From Verrucomicrobiales bacterium (GTDB lineage: Bacteria; Verrucomicrobiota; Verrucomicrobiia; Verrucomicrobiales; Akkermansiaceae), in the NCBI GenBank assembly GCA_002729295.1, contig PBTU01000083.1, forward strand, positions 8,211-16,554: a stretch of 8,344 nt of DNA, written 5' to 3'. The first letter of the stretch is position 1. Each line of letters starts with the position of its first letter. The notes beneath the pieces are model-generated. The model did no database searches, was not told the DNA's origin, and was given only the letters and a program-made list of their open reading frames with translations. A program made the translations under genes and the position numbers. Below, in pieces: positions 1 to 7,577 of the stretch.

Positions 1-3000
1 GAGGGCGCGAATTACGAGCTTCATTGGTCCTATGCGAAACCGGTAAATCCGGAGGTTCCCAAAGTGGACGGCCAGCCCTGGAAGGTGCGGAGTGTCATCG
101 ATGCTTTTGTATTGGATCGCTTGAAAAAAGAGGGGCTTTCTCCACGCAAGGAAGCGGATCGTTACACCCTAATTCGACGTGTTTCTTTGGATCTCACGGG
201 GTTGCCTCCGACGAAGGAAGAGGTGGAGGTATTTCTCGCGGACAAAAGCGAAGACGCTTACGAAAAGTTGGTCGATCGTCTTTTGGCCAAATCGGCCTTT
301 GGTGAGCATTGGGCAAGGACGTGGTTAGACCTTGCACGCTATGCGGACTCGGCGGGCTATGCCGACGACCCTGGACGCACAATCTGGGCGTATCGCGATT
401 GGGTGATCCGCGCGCTGAACGCCAACATGCCCTTTGATCAATTCACTATCGAACAAATCGCCGGGGACATGCTTCCCAATCCCACCGAGGATCAATTGAT
501 CGCGACGGCCTTTCATCGCAATACCAAGACGAATAACGAAGGGGGAACGAGCGATGAGGAATTTCGCAACGCTGCGGTGGTCGATCGTGTGAATACCACC
601 ATGGCAACCTGGATGGGAACGACCGCGGCCTGCGCGCAATGTCACACGCACAAATACGATCCCATTACGCACGCGGAGTATTTCCAGATGTTCTCCATCT
701 TCAACCAATCGGAAGACGCCGACCGCCGGAACGAGGCGCCGACAATCAATGTGTCGGCTAATGGCGGGAAGCGCGCAAAACTGGAAGCAGAGATTGTGGC
801 TCTCGAAAAAGCGGCTCTGGTTCCTGATACCGCCAATCTCGCCGAGATGGCAAAGTGGGAGGCTGGCCTGAAATTGAATCCAACCAAATGGCAGGTGCTG
901 GCGCCGACGAAAATAACCGCGACCTCGGGCGCGACTTTTGAACTCGGCAGTGACAAGTCGGTGCTGGTCAGTGGTAAGGCGGCTAAGACCGATGGCTACT
1001 CGATTGAGGCGAGCAGCAATTTGAAACAGATCACTGCACTCAAGATCGAAGCCCTCGCTTACGAAAAACTCGACGGCGGCGGACCCGGTCGGAAGGAGAA
1101 CTTCGTCCTCAACGAGGTCGCGCTTTCGAGTGGCGGTAATTCGAACAGCAAACGTGGCCGCTTCGTGCGGATCGATCTTCCAGGCAACGGCAGGATCATC
1201 CATGTCGCCGAGGTGCAGGCCTTCGACGCCTCGGGTGTCAATGTCGCTCTCAAGGGCAAGGCCAAACAGAGCACCACCGGATACGGCGGCGACGCGCGCC
1301 TCGCCATCGATGGCAACACCAATGGCATTTTCACGGCCAAAAGCACCACCCACACCAACGATGGCGACAAGGCTCCCTATTGGGAGGTAGACCTCGGTGC
1401 CGAATACGATTTATCGCGGCTCGCCGTTTGGAACCGCACCGATAATAATCTGCAGAGTCGGCTCGACGGCTTCAAGCTCTCCGTGCTCGACAGAAAACGT
1501 GTCCCGGTTTGGGAACAAACCTTTGCCAAAGCACCGAAGCGCCAACAGGCGGTGGCGCTCGACGGCGCGCAGCGCGGAAGTTTTGCCAGCGCCTCGGCCA
1601 CCTACGACCAGAAGGATTTCGGTGCTTCGTTGGCAATCGACGGCAGCCCGGCCAGCCAGTCGGGTTGGGCGGTCGGCGGGGCGACGGGCAAAGATCATCA
1701 TGCGGTCTTTCGCCTCGCCAAGCCTCTGCCCGGAGGCTCGTTGAAGATTGGGCTGGCTCAGATGTATCCCAACCACGCGATCGGCCGCTTTCGCATCTCA
1801 GTCACCGACGGCGCTGAGCCAGCGCCTGTCGTGCCACACGCGATTGCCGCCATTCTTGCCGTGCCCGCCGCGAAGCGCGATGCAGATGCCAAGGCGGCCC
1901 TCTTTGCCCACTATGTCAAAGTCAACCCTGCTGCGCTGCGATCGCGTGAAAAGATCGCCGCCTTGAAGAAGCAGATCGCCGCTCTCAAGCCCGGCACCAC
2001 GGTTCCCATCATGCGCGATTTACCAAAGAATAAACATCGCAAGACGCATGTTCACCTTCGCGGAAACTATAAGAGCCATGGTGAAGAGGTTGGGCCCGGG
2101 GTTCCTGCAATTTTTGGTTCGCTGCCCGAAGGAATGGAGCCCAACCGTCTGGCCATGGCAAAGTGGTTGGTCAGCGAAGACAACCCGCTGACCGCCCGCG
2201 TGGTTGCGAATCGCTTTTGGGAAAATCTTTTCGGAGTCGGCATCGTTCTGACAAGTGAGGAATTTGGCTCCCAGGGTGAGCGGCCTTCCCATCCCGAGTT
2301 GTTGGATTGGTTGGCAATTGAATTCATGAAGGAAGGCTGGGACGTGAAGAAGTTCCTCAAGCTCCTCGTAACCTCGTCGGCCTACCGTCAGAACTCTCAC
2401 GTAACCGATAAAATGGCCGCTCGCGATCCGGACAACCGCCTCATCGCACGTGGTCCTCGCGTGCGCCTCTCTGCAGAGATGATCCGCGATCAGGCGCTCG
2501 GGGTGTCGGGCTTGCTCAGTTCAAAAATGTATGGCCAGCCGGTGCGCCCGCCTCAGCCTAATCTTGGGCTCAAGGCGGCCTTTGGTGGCGGAACTGATTG
2601 GAAGACCAGTGCTGGTGAGGATAAGTTTCGTCGTGGCTTATACACCAGTTGGCGTCGTTCCAGTCCGTATCCTTCCATGGCGACCTTCGGTGCGCCGAAC
2701 CGCGAAGTTTGTACGGTGCGACGTGGCAGCACCAATACACCGCTGCAAGCGCTCGTGACTTTGAATGATCCGGTCTTCATCGAAGCCGCCCAGGCCCTGG
2801 CGCGTCGCATGTCGGTGCGGGAGGGAACCTTGGTAGCGAAGATCGAATTTGGATTTCAACTCACACTCTCTCGTCCGCCGACCAAGATCGAAACAACGCG
2901 ACTCATCTCGCTTTACGATGCCACTCGGGTCAGATACTCCACCGACACCAAGCTCGCCCAGGAGATGGCCACCAATCCCATCGGCCCGCTTCCCAAGGGA

Positions 3001-3081
3001 GCCAACGCCGCTGATCTCGCGACTCTCACCGTAGTTGCCAATATCCTCCTCAATCTCGATGAGACCTTAATGAAACGCTAA
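1..3081 (+). CDS. DUF1549/DUF1553 (PSCyt2-PSD1) secreted cytochrome-like protein with F5/8-type module, 5' partial
   Basis: The frame is open from base 1. The codons before the GTG at 64 already read family sequence (HWSYAKP at codons 9-15), so the true start lies upstream, probably with a signal peptide and a PSCyt1 haem domain. Domains in order, by codon of the window: DUF1549/PSCyt2 at about 9-240, with the LTGLPPT and ARYADSAGYAD motifs and a haem-type CAQCH at 211-215; a PSD beta domain starting near 305 with the GGGPGR..NFVLNEV motif; an F5/8-type C module resembling F-type lectins at about 385-500, with NVALKG, AIDGNT, WEVDL and NRTD; the rest of the PSD domain at about 525-605; a charged helical linker; and DUF1553 at about 677-940, with NPLTARVVANRFW, SSAYRQ and NTPLQALVTLNDP. 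It precedes a DUF1501 gene by 20 nt, the usual pairing. The role is unproven; an extracytoplasmic redox or glycan-related function is inferred. Family assignment is very secure. Confidence 0.95.
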   Translation, partial: EGANYELHWSYAKPVNPEVPKVDGQPWKVRSVIDAFVLDRLKKEGLSPRKEADRYTLIRRVSLDLTGLPPTKEEVEVFLADKSEDAYEKLVDRLLAKSAFGEHWARTWLDLARYADSAGYADDPGRTIWAYRDWVIRALNANMPFDQFTIEQIAGDMLPNPTEDQLIATAFHRNTKTNNEGGTSDEEFRNAAVVDRVNTTMATWMGTTAACAQCHTHKYDPITHAEYFQMFSIFNQSEDADRRNEAPTINVSANGGKRAKLEAEIVALEKAALVPDTANLAEMAKWEAGLKLNPTKWQVLAPTKITATSGATFELGSDKSVLVSGKAAKTDGYSIEASSNLKQITALKIEALAYEKLDGGGPGRKENFVLNEVALSSGGNSNSKRGRFVRIDLPGNGRIIHVAEVQAFDASGVNVALKGKAKQSTTGYGGDARLAIDGNTNGIFTAKSTTHTNDGDKAPYWEVDLGAEYDLSRLAVWNRTDNNLQSRLDGFKLSVLDRKRVPVWEQTFAKAPKRQQAVALDGAQRGSFASASATYDQKDFGASLAIDGSPASQSGWAVGGATGKDHHAVFRLAKPLPGGSLKIGLAQMYPNHAIGRFRISVTDGAEPAPVVPHAIAAILAVPAAKRDADAKAALFAHYVKVNPAALRSREKIAALKKQIAALKPGTTVPIMRDLPKNKHRKTHVHLRGNYKSHGEEVGPGVPAIFGSLPEGMEPNRLAMAKWLVSEDNPLTARVVANRFWENLFGVGIVLTSEEFGSQGERPSHPELLDWLAIEFMKEGWDVKKFLKLLVTSSAYRQNSHVTDKMAARDPDNRLIARGPRVRLSAEMIRDQALGVSGLLSSKMYGQPVRPPQPNLGLKAAFGGGTDWKTSAGEDKFRRGLYTSWRRSSPYPSMATFGAPNREVCTVRRGSTNTPLQALVTLNDPVFIEAAQALARRMSVREGTLVAKIEFGFQLTLSRPPTKIETTRLISLYDATRVRYSTDTKLAQEMATNPIGPLPKGANAADLATLTVVANILLNLDETLMKR

Positions 3082-3101
3082 GGTCTAACTTTTCCAATCT
3101 G

Positions 3102-4550
3102 ATGAATCCACAACTCGAAAGCCTGCAATACAAAACGCGGCGGCATTTTTTTAAACAATGCTCCATGGGACTCGGGGGAGTTGCCTTGGGCGATATGCTG
3201 GCGACTGATGCCGTGGCGTTGGAAGCGCCGAGCAATCCGCTCCTGCCGAAATTGCCGCCTCAAGCAGCCAAGGCGAAGCGCGTGATTTATCTGCACCTTA
3301 CCGGGTCGCCGCCGCATCTCGACATGTGGGATCACAAACCGGAGTTGGTGAAACGCGACGGACAGGAGTGTCCCGACGAATACATCAAAGGCAAGAAGTT
3401 CGCCTTTACCTCGGGAACGCCCAAGTTGATGGGAAGCCCGCGCACCTTCAAGCAGTATGGCAAAAATGGCATGTGGATGTCCGATGCCATTCCGCATTTT
3501 CACGATCTTGCCGATGACTTCTGCATCATCAATTCGATGACGACTGATCACTTCAATCACGCGCCGGCCGAACTCTTCGTGCATACCGGATTCCAGCAAC
3601 CGGGACGTCCGACCTTCGGGGCCTGGACGACCTATGGCTTGGGATCAGAAAACCAAAATCTGCCGGGTTACGTTGTCTTGATTTCCAGTGGGGTGCAGCC
3701 GAATGGCGGGAAGAGCTCCTTTGGATCGGGCTTTATTCCATCGGTGTATCAAGGGGTGCAGTGTCGCTCGAAAGGGGATCCCGTTCTCTATGTCAGCGAC
3801 CCGCCAGGAATGGACCGCAGTCTGCGTCGGGCCAGTCTCGATGCCTTGCGCGATCTCAATGAAGCAGCCTCGAAAGACTTTGCTCATCCTGAGACTCTTA
3901 CGCGCATGGCGCAGTATGAGCTGGCCTTCCGCATGCAGATGTCGGTGCCGGAGGTGATGGATATTTCCAAGGAATCGAAGAAGACGCTCGAGAATTATGG
4001 CGCGCAACCCGGAGCGTCGAGCTTCGCCAACAACTGCCTTCTGGCCCGTCGTCTCGCTGAAGACGGTGTACGTTTTGTGCAGCTCTTCGACTGGGGGTGG
4101 GATTTCCACGGGACTAACCCCAAGGAAGACATCCGCGATGGTCTGACCAACAAGTGTGCCACCATGGACAAGCCGGTGGCGGCTTTGATTAAAGATCTCA
4201 AGGAGCGTGGGATGTTCGACGATACCCTGATTATTCTGGGTGGCGAATTTGGGCGCACGCCCTTCCGCGAGGGACGGACCTCCAAAGGGAAAGTTCTCGG
4301 CCGCGATCACTTCCCGGATTGCTACACCATGGTGATGGCTGGGGGAGGCGTGAAAGGCGGATACACTCACGGCGCATCGGACGAACTCGGATTCTCGGTC
4401 GCTCGCGATAAAGTGCATGTGCATGACTTGCAAGCCACCTGGATGCATCTTCTTGGATTCGACCACGAGAAGCTTACTTACCGCTTTCAGGGCCGTGATT
4501 ACCGTCTCACCGATGTTCACGGGCACGTCATCAAAGATCTTTTAGCCTGA
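3102..4550 (+). CDS. DUF1501 family protein with Tat signal
   Basis: This 482-residue protein is full length for the family. The N-terminus carries a twin-arginine signal (KTRRHFFKQC, Arg13-Arg14, followed by a Gly/Ala/Leu-rich stretch to about 35), so export in folded form is expected. No lipobox is seen. DUF1501 motifs follow: LTGSPPHLDMWD (67-77), NNCLLARRLAEDGVRFV (310-326), WDFHG (333-337), GGEFGRTP (380-387), GRDHFPDCY (400-408) and a closing DVHGHVIKDLL. The family is usually grouped with the alkaline-phosphatase-like fold, and the Asp/His/Glu residues in these motifs would suit metal binding; its reaction is unknown. The ATG at 3102 puts the Tat motif at the expected distance from the start. 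It follows the DUF1549/DUF1553 gene by 20 nt with no clear Shine-Dalgarno sequence, and its TGA shares one base with the sulfatase ATG (TGATG), indicating one operon. Confidence 0.95.
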   Translation: MNPQLESLQYKTRRHFFKQCSMGLGGVALGDMLATDAVALEAPSNPLLPKLPPQAAKAKRVIYLHLTGSPPHLDMWDHKPELVKRDGQECPDEYIKGKKFAFTSGTPKLMGSPRTFKQYGKNGMWMSDAIPHFHDLADDFCIINSMTTDHFNHAPAELFVHTGFQQPGRPTFGAWTTYGLGSENQNLPGYVVLISSGVQPNGGKSSFGSGFIPSVYQGVQCRSKGDPVLYVSDPPGMDRSLRRASLDALRDLNEAASKDFAHPETLTRMAQYELAFRMQMSVPEVMDISKESKKTLENYGAQPGASSFANNCLLARRLAEDGVRFVQLFDWGWDFHGTNPKEDIRDGLTNKCATMDKPVAALIKDLKERGMFDDTLIILGGEFGRTPFREGRTSKGKVLGRDHFPDCYTMVMAGGGVKGGYTHGASDELGFSVARDKVHVHDLQATWMHLLGFDHEKLTYRFQGRDYRLTDVHGHVIKDLLA

Positions 4551-5911
4551 TGAAAAAATCAATTATCTCTCTGCTGATCGCTTCGGCGGTTTCCAGCTTC
4601 GCCGCCCTTCCCAATATCGTGGTCATCATGGCCGATGATCTTGGATGGTGGGATACCCGCTTTCAGGGGAACAAAGATCTTGAGACGCCTTTTCTCGATC
4701 AGTTTGTGACGGAGGGCATGATCTTCCCGCAAGGTTATGCTGCCGCATCGGTTTGCACGCCCACCCGGGCCGCGATGATGACTGGTATCTCTCCCGCGCG
4801 ACTCGGGATCACCAATCATGCTCCCGGTCATAAAGAGGGGATGGTTCCGAAAGGACGAGTCCAGGCCGGAGCCACGAAGCTGACCTATCTGCCGCTCGCC
4901 GCGGAGACGATTGCGGAACGATTGAAGAAGGAAGCGGGATATGCCACCGGCTTTGTTGGGAAATGGCATCTCTCTCATCGCAAAGGGAACAACGAGTCGG
5001 GGGCAAAGTGGGAGCCGTTGCTGCGTCCGGAGTTTCAGGGCTACGATTTGAATATCGGAGGGTGTGACCGTGGCGGGCCGCCGAGCTTTTTTGCTCCTTA
5101 TCGTATTCCGGCGCTCAAGGATGGTGAGAAGGGTGAGTATTTGCCTGCGCGCATGGCAGATGAATGCATCTCTTTTATGAGGAAGAACAAAGAAAAGCCC
5201 TTCTTCCTGACCTTCTGGAATTACTCGGTGCATTATCCCATCGAGGCTCCCGAAGACTTAATCGAGAAATACAAGAAGCGTGGCGTCGAGAACCCTGCTT
5301 ATGCCGGGATGATCGAAGGGATGGACCGTTCGATTGGTCGGGTTCTAAAATCACTCGATGATCTTGGTGTCGCAGACAACACGCTTGTCATTTTCACTTC
5401 CGACAACGGTTCGCTCTTCACCAATGGTCCGCTCCGAGACAACAAAGGACACATCTACGAGGGTGGTATTCGTGTTCCCTGGGTTATCCGCTGGCCGGGC
5501 AAAGTGAAGCCGGGGAGAAAGAATGGCGTGCCTATTGTTACTACTGATGTCTTTCCGACTCTCCTCGAAGTGGCTGGCCTCAAGTCCAGGCCCGGAGTGC
5601 CCCAAGATGGCGAGAGTCTGATTCCTTTGATCACTGGAAAGAGTGAGTTGAAGCGTAAGTCGGTTTTCTTTCACTATCCCAACTACGCCTTCCACAAGAG
5701 AAATCGTCTCGCCGGAGCCGTGGTAACAGGGCGCTATAAATTGATTCGATTCTACGATGACGATTCGATCGAGCTTTATGACCTCAAGGCTGATATTGGT
5801 GAGAAGAATGATCTTTCCAAGTCGAAGCCAGAGCTCGCGCAGAAGATGCTCAAGGAACTCAATGATTGGTTAAAGGAGTCGAAAGCCAAGATGCCTTATC
5901 AACCAAAATGA
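4550..5911 (+). CDS. Secreted arylsulfatase-type sulfatase (family S1)
   Basis: This 453-residue type I sulfatase would hydrolyse sulfate esters, probably on a polysaccharide, outside the cytoplasm. A signal peptide is visible (MKKSIISLLIASAVSSFA, likely cleaved near residue 18). The start of the fold is NIVVIMADDLGWWD, with metal-binding Asp29 and Asp30. The formylglycine signature is CTPTR (Cys69 to Arg73), so the cysteine form needs an aerobic-type formylglycine-generating enzyme or an anaerobic maturase, neither of which is in this window. Further active-site features are GKWHL (Lys138, His140), NYSVHYP (His228), FTSDNG (Asp285, Asn286) and NKGHIYEGGIRVP (Lys299). The C-terminus has the usual ELYDLK..GEKNDLS segment. 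All catalytic residues I can place are present. The ATG overlaps the preceding TGA by one base, suggesting translational coupling. The exact substrate and sulfatase subfamily cannot be read from sequence by eye. Confidence 0.96.
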   Translation: MKKSIISLLIASAVSSFAALPNIVVIMADDLGWWDTRFQGNKDLETPFLDQFVTEGMIFPQGYAAASVCTPTRAAMMTGISPARLGITNHAPGHKEGMVPKGRVQAGATKLTYLPLAAETIAERLKKEAGYATGFVGKWHLSHRKGNNESGAKWEPLLRPEFQGYDLNIGGCDRGGPPSFFAPYRIPALKDGEKGEYLPARMADECISFMRKNKEKPFFLTFWNYSVHYPIEAPEDLIEKYKKRGVENPAYAGMIEGMDRSIGRVLKSLDDLGVADNTLVIFTSDNGSLFTNGPLRDNKGHIYEGGIRVPWVIRWPGKVKPGRKNGVPIVTTDVFPTLLEVAGLKSRPGVPQDGESLIPLITGKSELKRKSVFFHYPNYAFHKRNRLAGAVVTGRYKLIRFYDDDSIELYDLKADIGEKNDLSKSKPELAQKMLKELNDWLKESKAKMPYQPK

Positions 5912-6105
5912 CTTCCTCCGAACCATGCCGCTTGGCTGGTCTTGAGTTAATCGATCATTTCTTCTTCGCTCCTCTCAATCACCAGGATCCGGAAGGGCGC
6001 GAGTTGCAGGGGATGGTGCTGACGATCAATTGCAAGATTCTTCCAATTTTCGGGGTTCTTGTGGCTCGAAGTCAGTTCCCAGAGCCACTAAGCAAAGAGA
6101 TCTAG
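5908..6105 (+). pseudogene. Truncated N-terminal remnant of an S33 proline iminopeptidase-like gene
   Basis: The ORF starts at an ATG overlapping the sulfatase stop (ATGA, 5908-5911) and has 65 codons. Residues 8-33 (RLAGLELIDHFFFAPLNHQD, then PEGREL) match, from memory, the opening of prolyl aminopeptidases of the alpha/beta-hydrolase S33 family, which typically read PGL.L.DH.F.VPLDHA.P.G..I followed by VFAREV. From about base 6013 the similarity stops: the expected VFAREV and oxyanion-hole GGPG segments are absent in all three forward frames, and the ORF ends inside the 3' end of the convergent DUF1501 gene. A full enzyme has about 400 residues or more, so this is probably a dead stub left by a deletion or by insertion of the right-hand block. 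The stop overlap suggests the ancestral gene was the fourth member of the operon. It could instead be a chance or novel small ORF. Confidence 0.5.
6061..6088. terminator. Weak hairpin between convergent gene blocks
   Basis: A perfect 7-bp inverted repeat (GTGGCTC at 6061-6067, GAGCCAC at 6082-6088) encloses a 14-nt loop. It sits exactly where the two blocks meet, immediately after the - strand DUF1501 stop and touching that codon's last base. No T-tract follows on either strand, so it is not a canonical intrinsic terminator. The position suits a bidirectional 3'-end structure, but a repeat of this size can occur by chance. Confidence 0.22.
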
Positions 6106-7557
6106 GACCGGTTTGGCTTTCACAAGTTCCCTCGGTTGGTTGAGGTGGTTCATGACCATGGTTTCAGGGTCGATGCCGAAGGCGTGGTAGATGGTGGCGA
6201 GGAGTTCGCCGGGGTGGACGGGGTCGTCAGTGGGGGCCGAGCCGGTCGCGTCGGATTTACCGTGGACGTTACCGCGTTTGATGCCGGCTCCGGCGATAAC
6301 GCTGGTGTAGCAATAGGGCCAATGGTCCCGACCGTCGGCGCTGTTGTTGTTGCCGGAGGTGCTGACGCCTTTTTGCGGGCTGCGTCCGAATTCACCGACG
6401 GCGACGACGAGGGTTTCGTCGAGTATGCCGCGGTCATCGAGATCGGAAATGAGAGAGGAGAGGCCGTTGTCGAGCATGGGGCCGGCTTGGTCCTTAATGC
6501 GTTTGGAGAGGCCTTTGTGGGTGTCCCAGGAATGGTTGTCGGAGTTGGCGACCTTGGGCCAGATGACCTCGACGACGCGAGTGCCGGCTTCGACGAGACG
6601 ACGGGCGAGGAGGCAACTGTCGCCAAACGTATTTTTGCCATAGGATTCGCGGGTCTTCTCGGTCTCTTGTTCGAGAGCGAAGGCTTCACGGGCGCGGCCG
6701 CTGATGATGAGGTTGAGCGCGCGTTCGTAATTTTCGTCGAGCGAGTATTCTTCGACGGCTTTATCGATGGTAGGCATCTGCGCATTGATGGCATTGCGCA
6801 GAGTAGCGCGACGTTTAAGACGAAGAGAAAAGATGTCGGGACGCAATTGCAGATCGTCGATCTTGATACGCGTCATCTTGTTCATGTCCATGTCGTCGCC
6901 ACCGGGATAGAGGGTGTAGGGGTCGTATGACTTGCCGAGGAATCCGGCGGCGCCACCTTTGCCGACGACGTTACTTTCCTGAAGCGGGCGGGGGAGCATG
7001 ACGAAGGGAAGCATGGGATCCTTCATCGGTCGGATCTTGATCAGGTTGGAGCCGAAGTTGGGGAAGTCTTTCGGGCTTGGTGGTTCGAGTTGGCCGGAGG
7101 GGCTCACCTTGTCGGTGGTGTAGCCGGTCATCATTTGGTAGATTGCGGCGGTGTGGTTGAAGAGTCCGTTCGGCGTGTAGCTCATCGAACGGATCATGGT
7201 GAACTTGTCGTTGATCTTGGCGAGCTTGGGCAGGATCTCAGTGAAGTGCGTGCCGGGGATTTTGGTGGGGATGGACTTGAAGGCACTCTTCACATTGTCG
7301 GGAACGTTTTCCTTCGGGTCCCAAAGGTCGAGGTGACTGGGGCCGCCCTGGAGGTAGACCATGATGATGCTCTTGGCCTTGCCCCAACCGGGAGCGCCGC
7401 TGTGCTTTTTCTCTTCGGCGAGAGCTTTGGCTTGAAAGAGCGTGCCGAGCGACATGCCGAGCATGCCGGCTCCGCCGACTCTTAGGACATCACGTCGCGT
7501 GACTCCGGCGGAGGGGTCACAAACGTCTTTGGCGGCTTCTCCTGGGATTCTAAACAT
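6088..7557 (-). CDS. DUF1501 family protein with Tat signal (second copy)
   Basis: This 489-residue protein is full length for the family. It begins MFRIPGEAAKDVCD, a common opening for this subgroup, followed by a twin-arginine motif TRRDVLRVGG (Arg21-Arg22) and a hydrophobic stretch to about 45, so Tat export is expected. DUF1501 landmarks are LQGGPSHLDLWDP (69-81), SCLLARRLVEAGTRVVEV (314-331), WDTH (344-347), VGEFGRSP (387-394), GRDHWPYCY (409-417) and the end HPGELLATIYHAFGIDP. Compared with the other copy in this window, the catalytic-like motifs are kept but the middle region is quite different, so these are old paralogues rather than a recent duplication. It lies 20 nt after the PSD-type gene on the same strand with no obvious Shine-Dalgarno sequence; the two probably form an operon. 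The biochemical activity is unknown. Confidence 0.95.
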   Translation of the reverse strand: MFRIPGEAAKDVCDPSAGVTRRDVLRVGGAGMLGMSLGTLFQAKALAEEKKHSGAPGWGKAKSIIMVYLQGGPSHLDLWDPKENVPDNVKSAFKSIPTKIPGTHFTEILPKLAKINDKFTMIRSMSYTPNGLFNHTAAIYQMMTGYTTDKVSPSGQLEPPSPKDFPNFGSNLIKIRPMKDPMLPFVMLPRPLQESNVVGKGGAAGFLGKSYDPYTLYPGGDDMDMNKMTRIKIDDLQLRPDIFSLRLKRRATLRNAINAQMPTIDKAVEEYSLDENYERALNLIISGRAREAFALEQETEKTRESYGKNTFGDSCLLARRLVEAGTRVVEVIWPKVANSDNHSWDTHKGLSKRIKDQAGPMLDNGLSSLISDLDDRGILDETLVVAVGEFGRSPQKGVSTSGNNNSADGRDHWPYCYTSVIAGAGIKRGNVHGKSDATGSAPTDDPVHPGELLATIYHAFGIDPETMVMNHLNQPRELVKAKPVLDLFA

Positions 7558-7577
7558 GGCTTTTTGGTGGTGAGGGT

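Noticed and set aside
64..66. GTG as the start codon of the first gene
   Set aside because: Codons 1-21 upstream are in frame and carry family sequence (HWSYAKP), so the gene begins before the window.
325..1353. 342-codon reverse ORF
   Set aside because: It is antisense to the DUF1549 and PSD coding region, whose motifs are unmistakable; its translation shows no recognisable domain or export signal.
3645..4526. 293-codon reverse ORF
   Set aside because: It is a shadow of the forward DUF1501 gene and carries no recognisable motif.
4559..5233. 224-codon reverse ORF
   Set aside because: It is antisense to the sulfatase active-site region, where the coding strand has every expected catalytic motif.
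5912..6087. Possible mobile-element end or attachment site at the junction of the two blocks
   Set aside because: No transposase, recombinase, terminal inverted repeat or target-site duplication could be seen; the rearrangement is supported only by the truncated ORF.
6136..6930. 264-codon forward ORF rich in Val, Gly, Asp and Ala
   Set aside because: It lies wholly antisense to the clear DUF1501 gene, has a low-complexity composition typical of the reverse complement of GC-rich codons, and shows no family motif.
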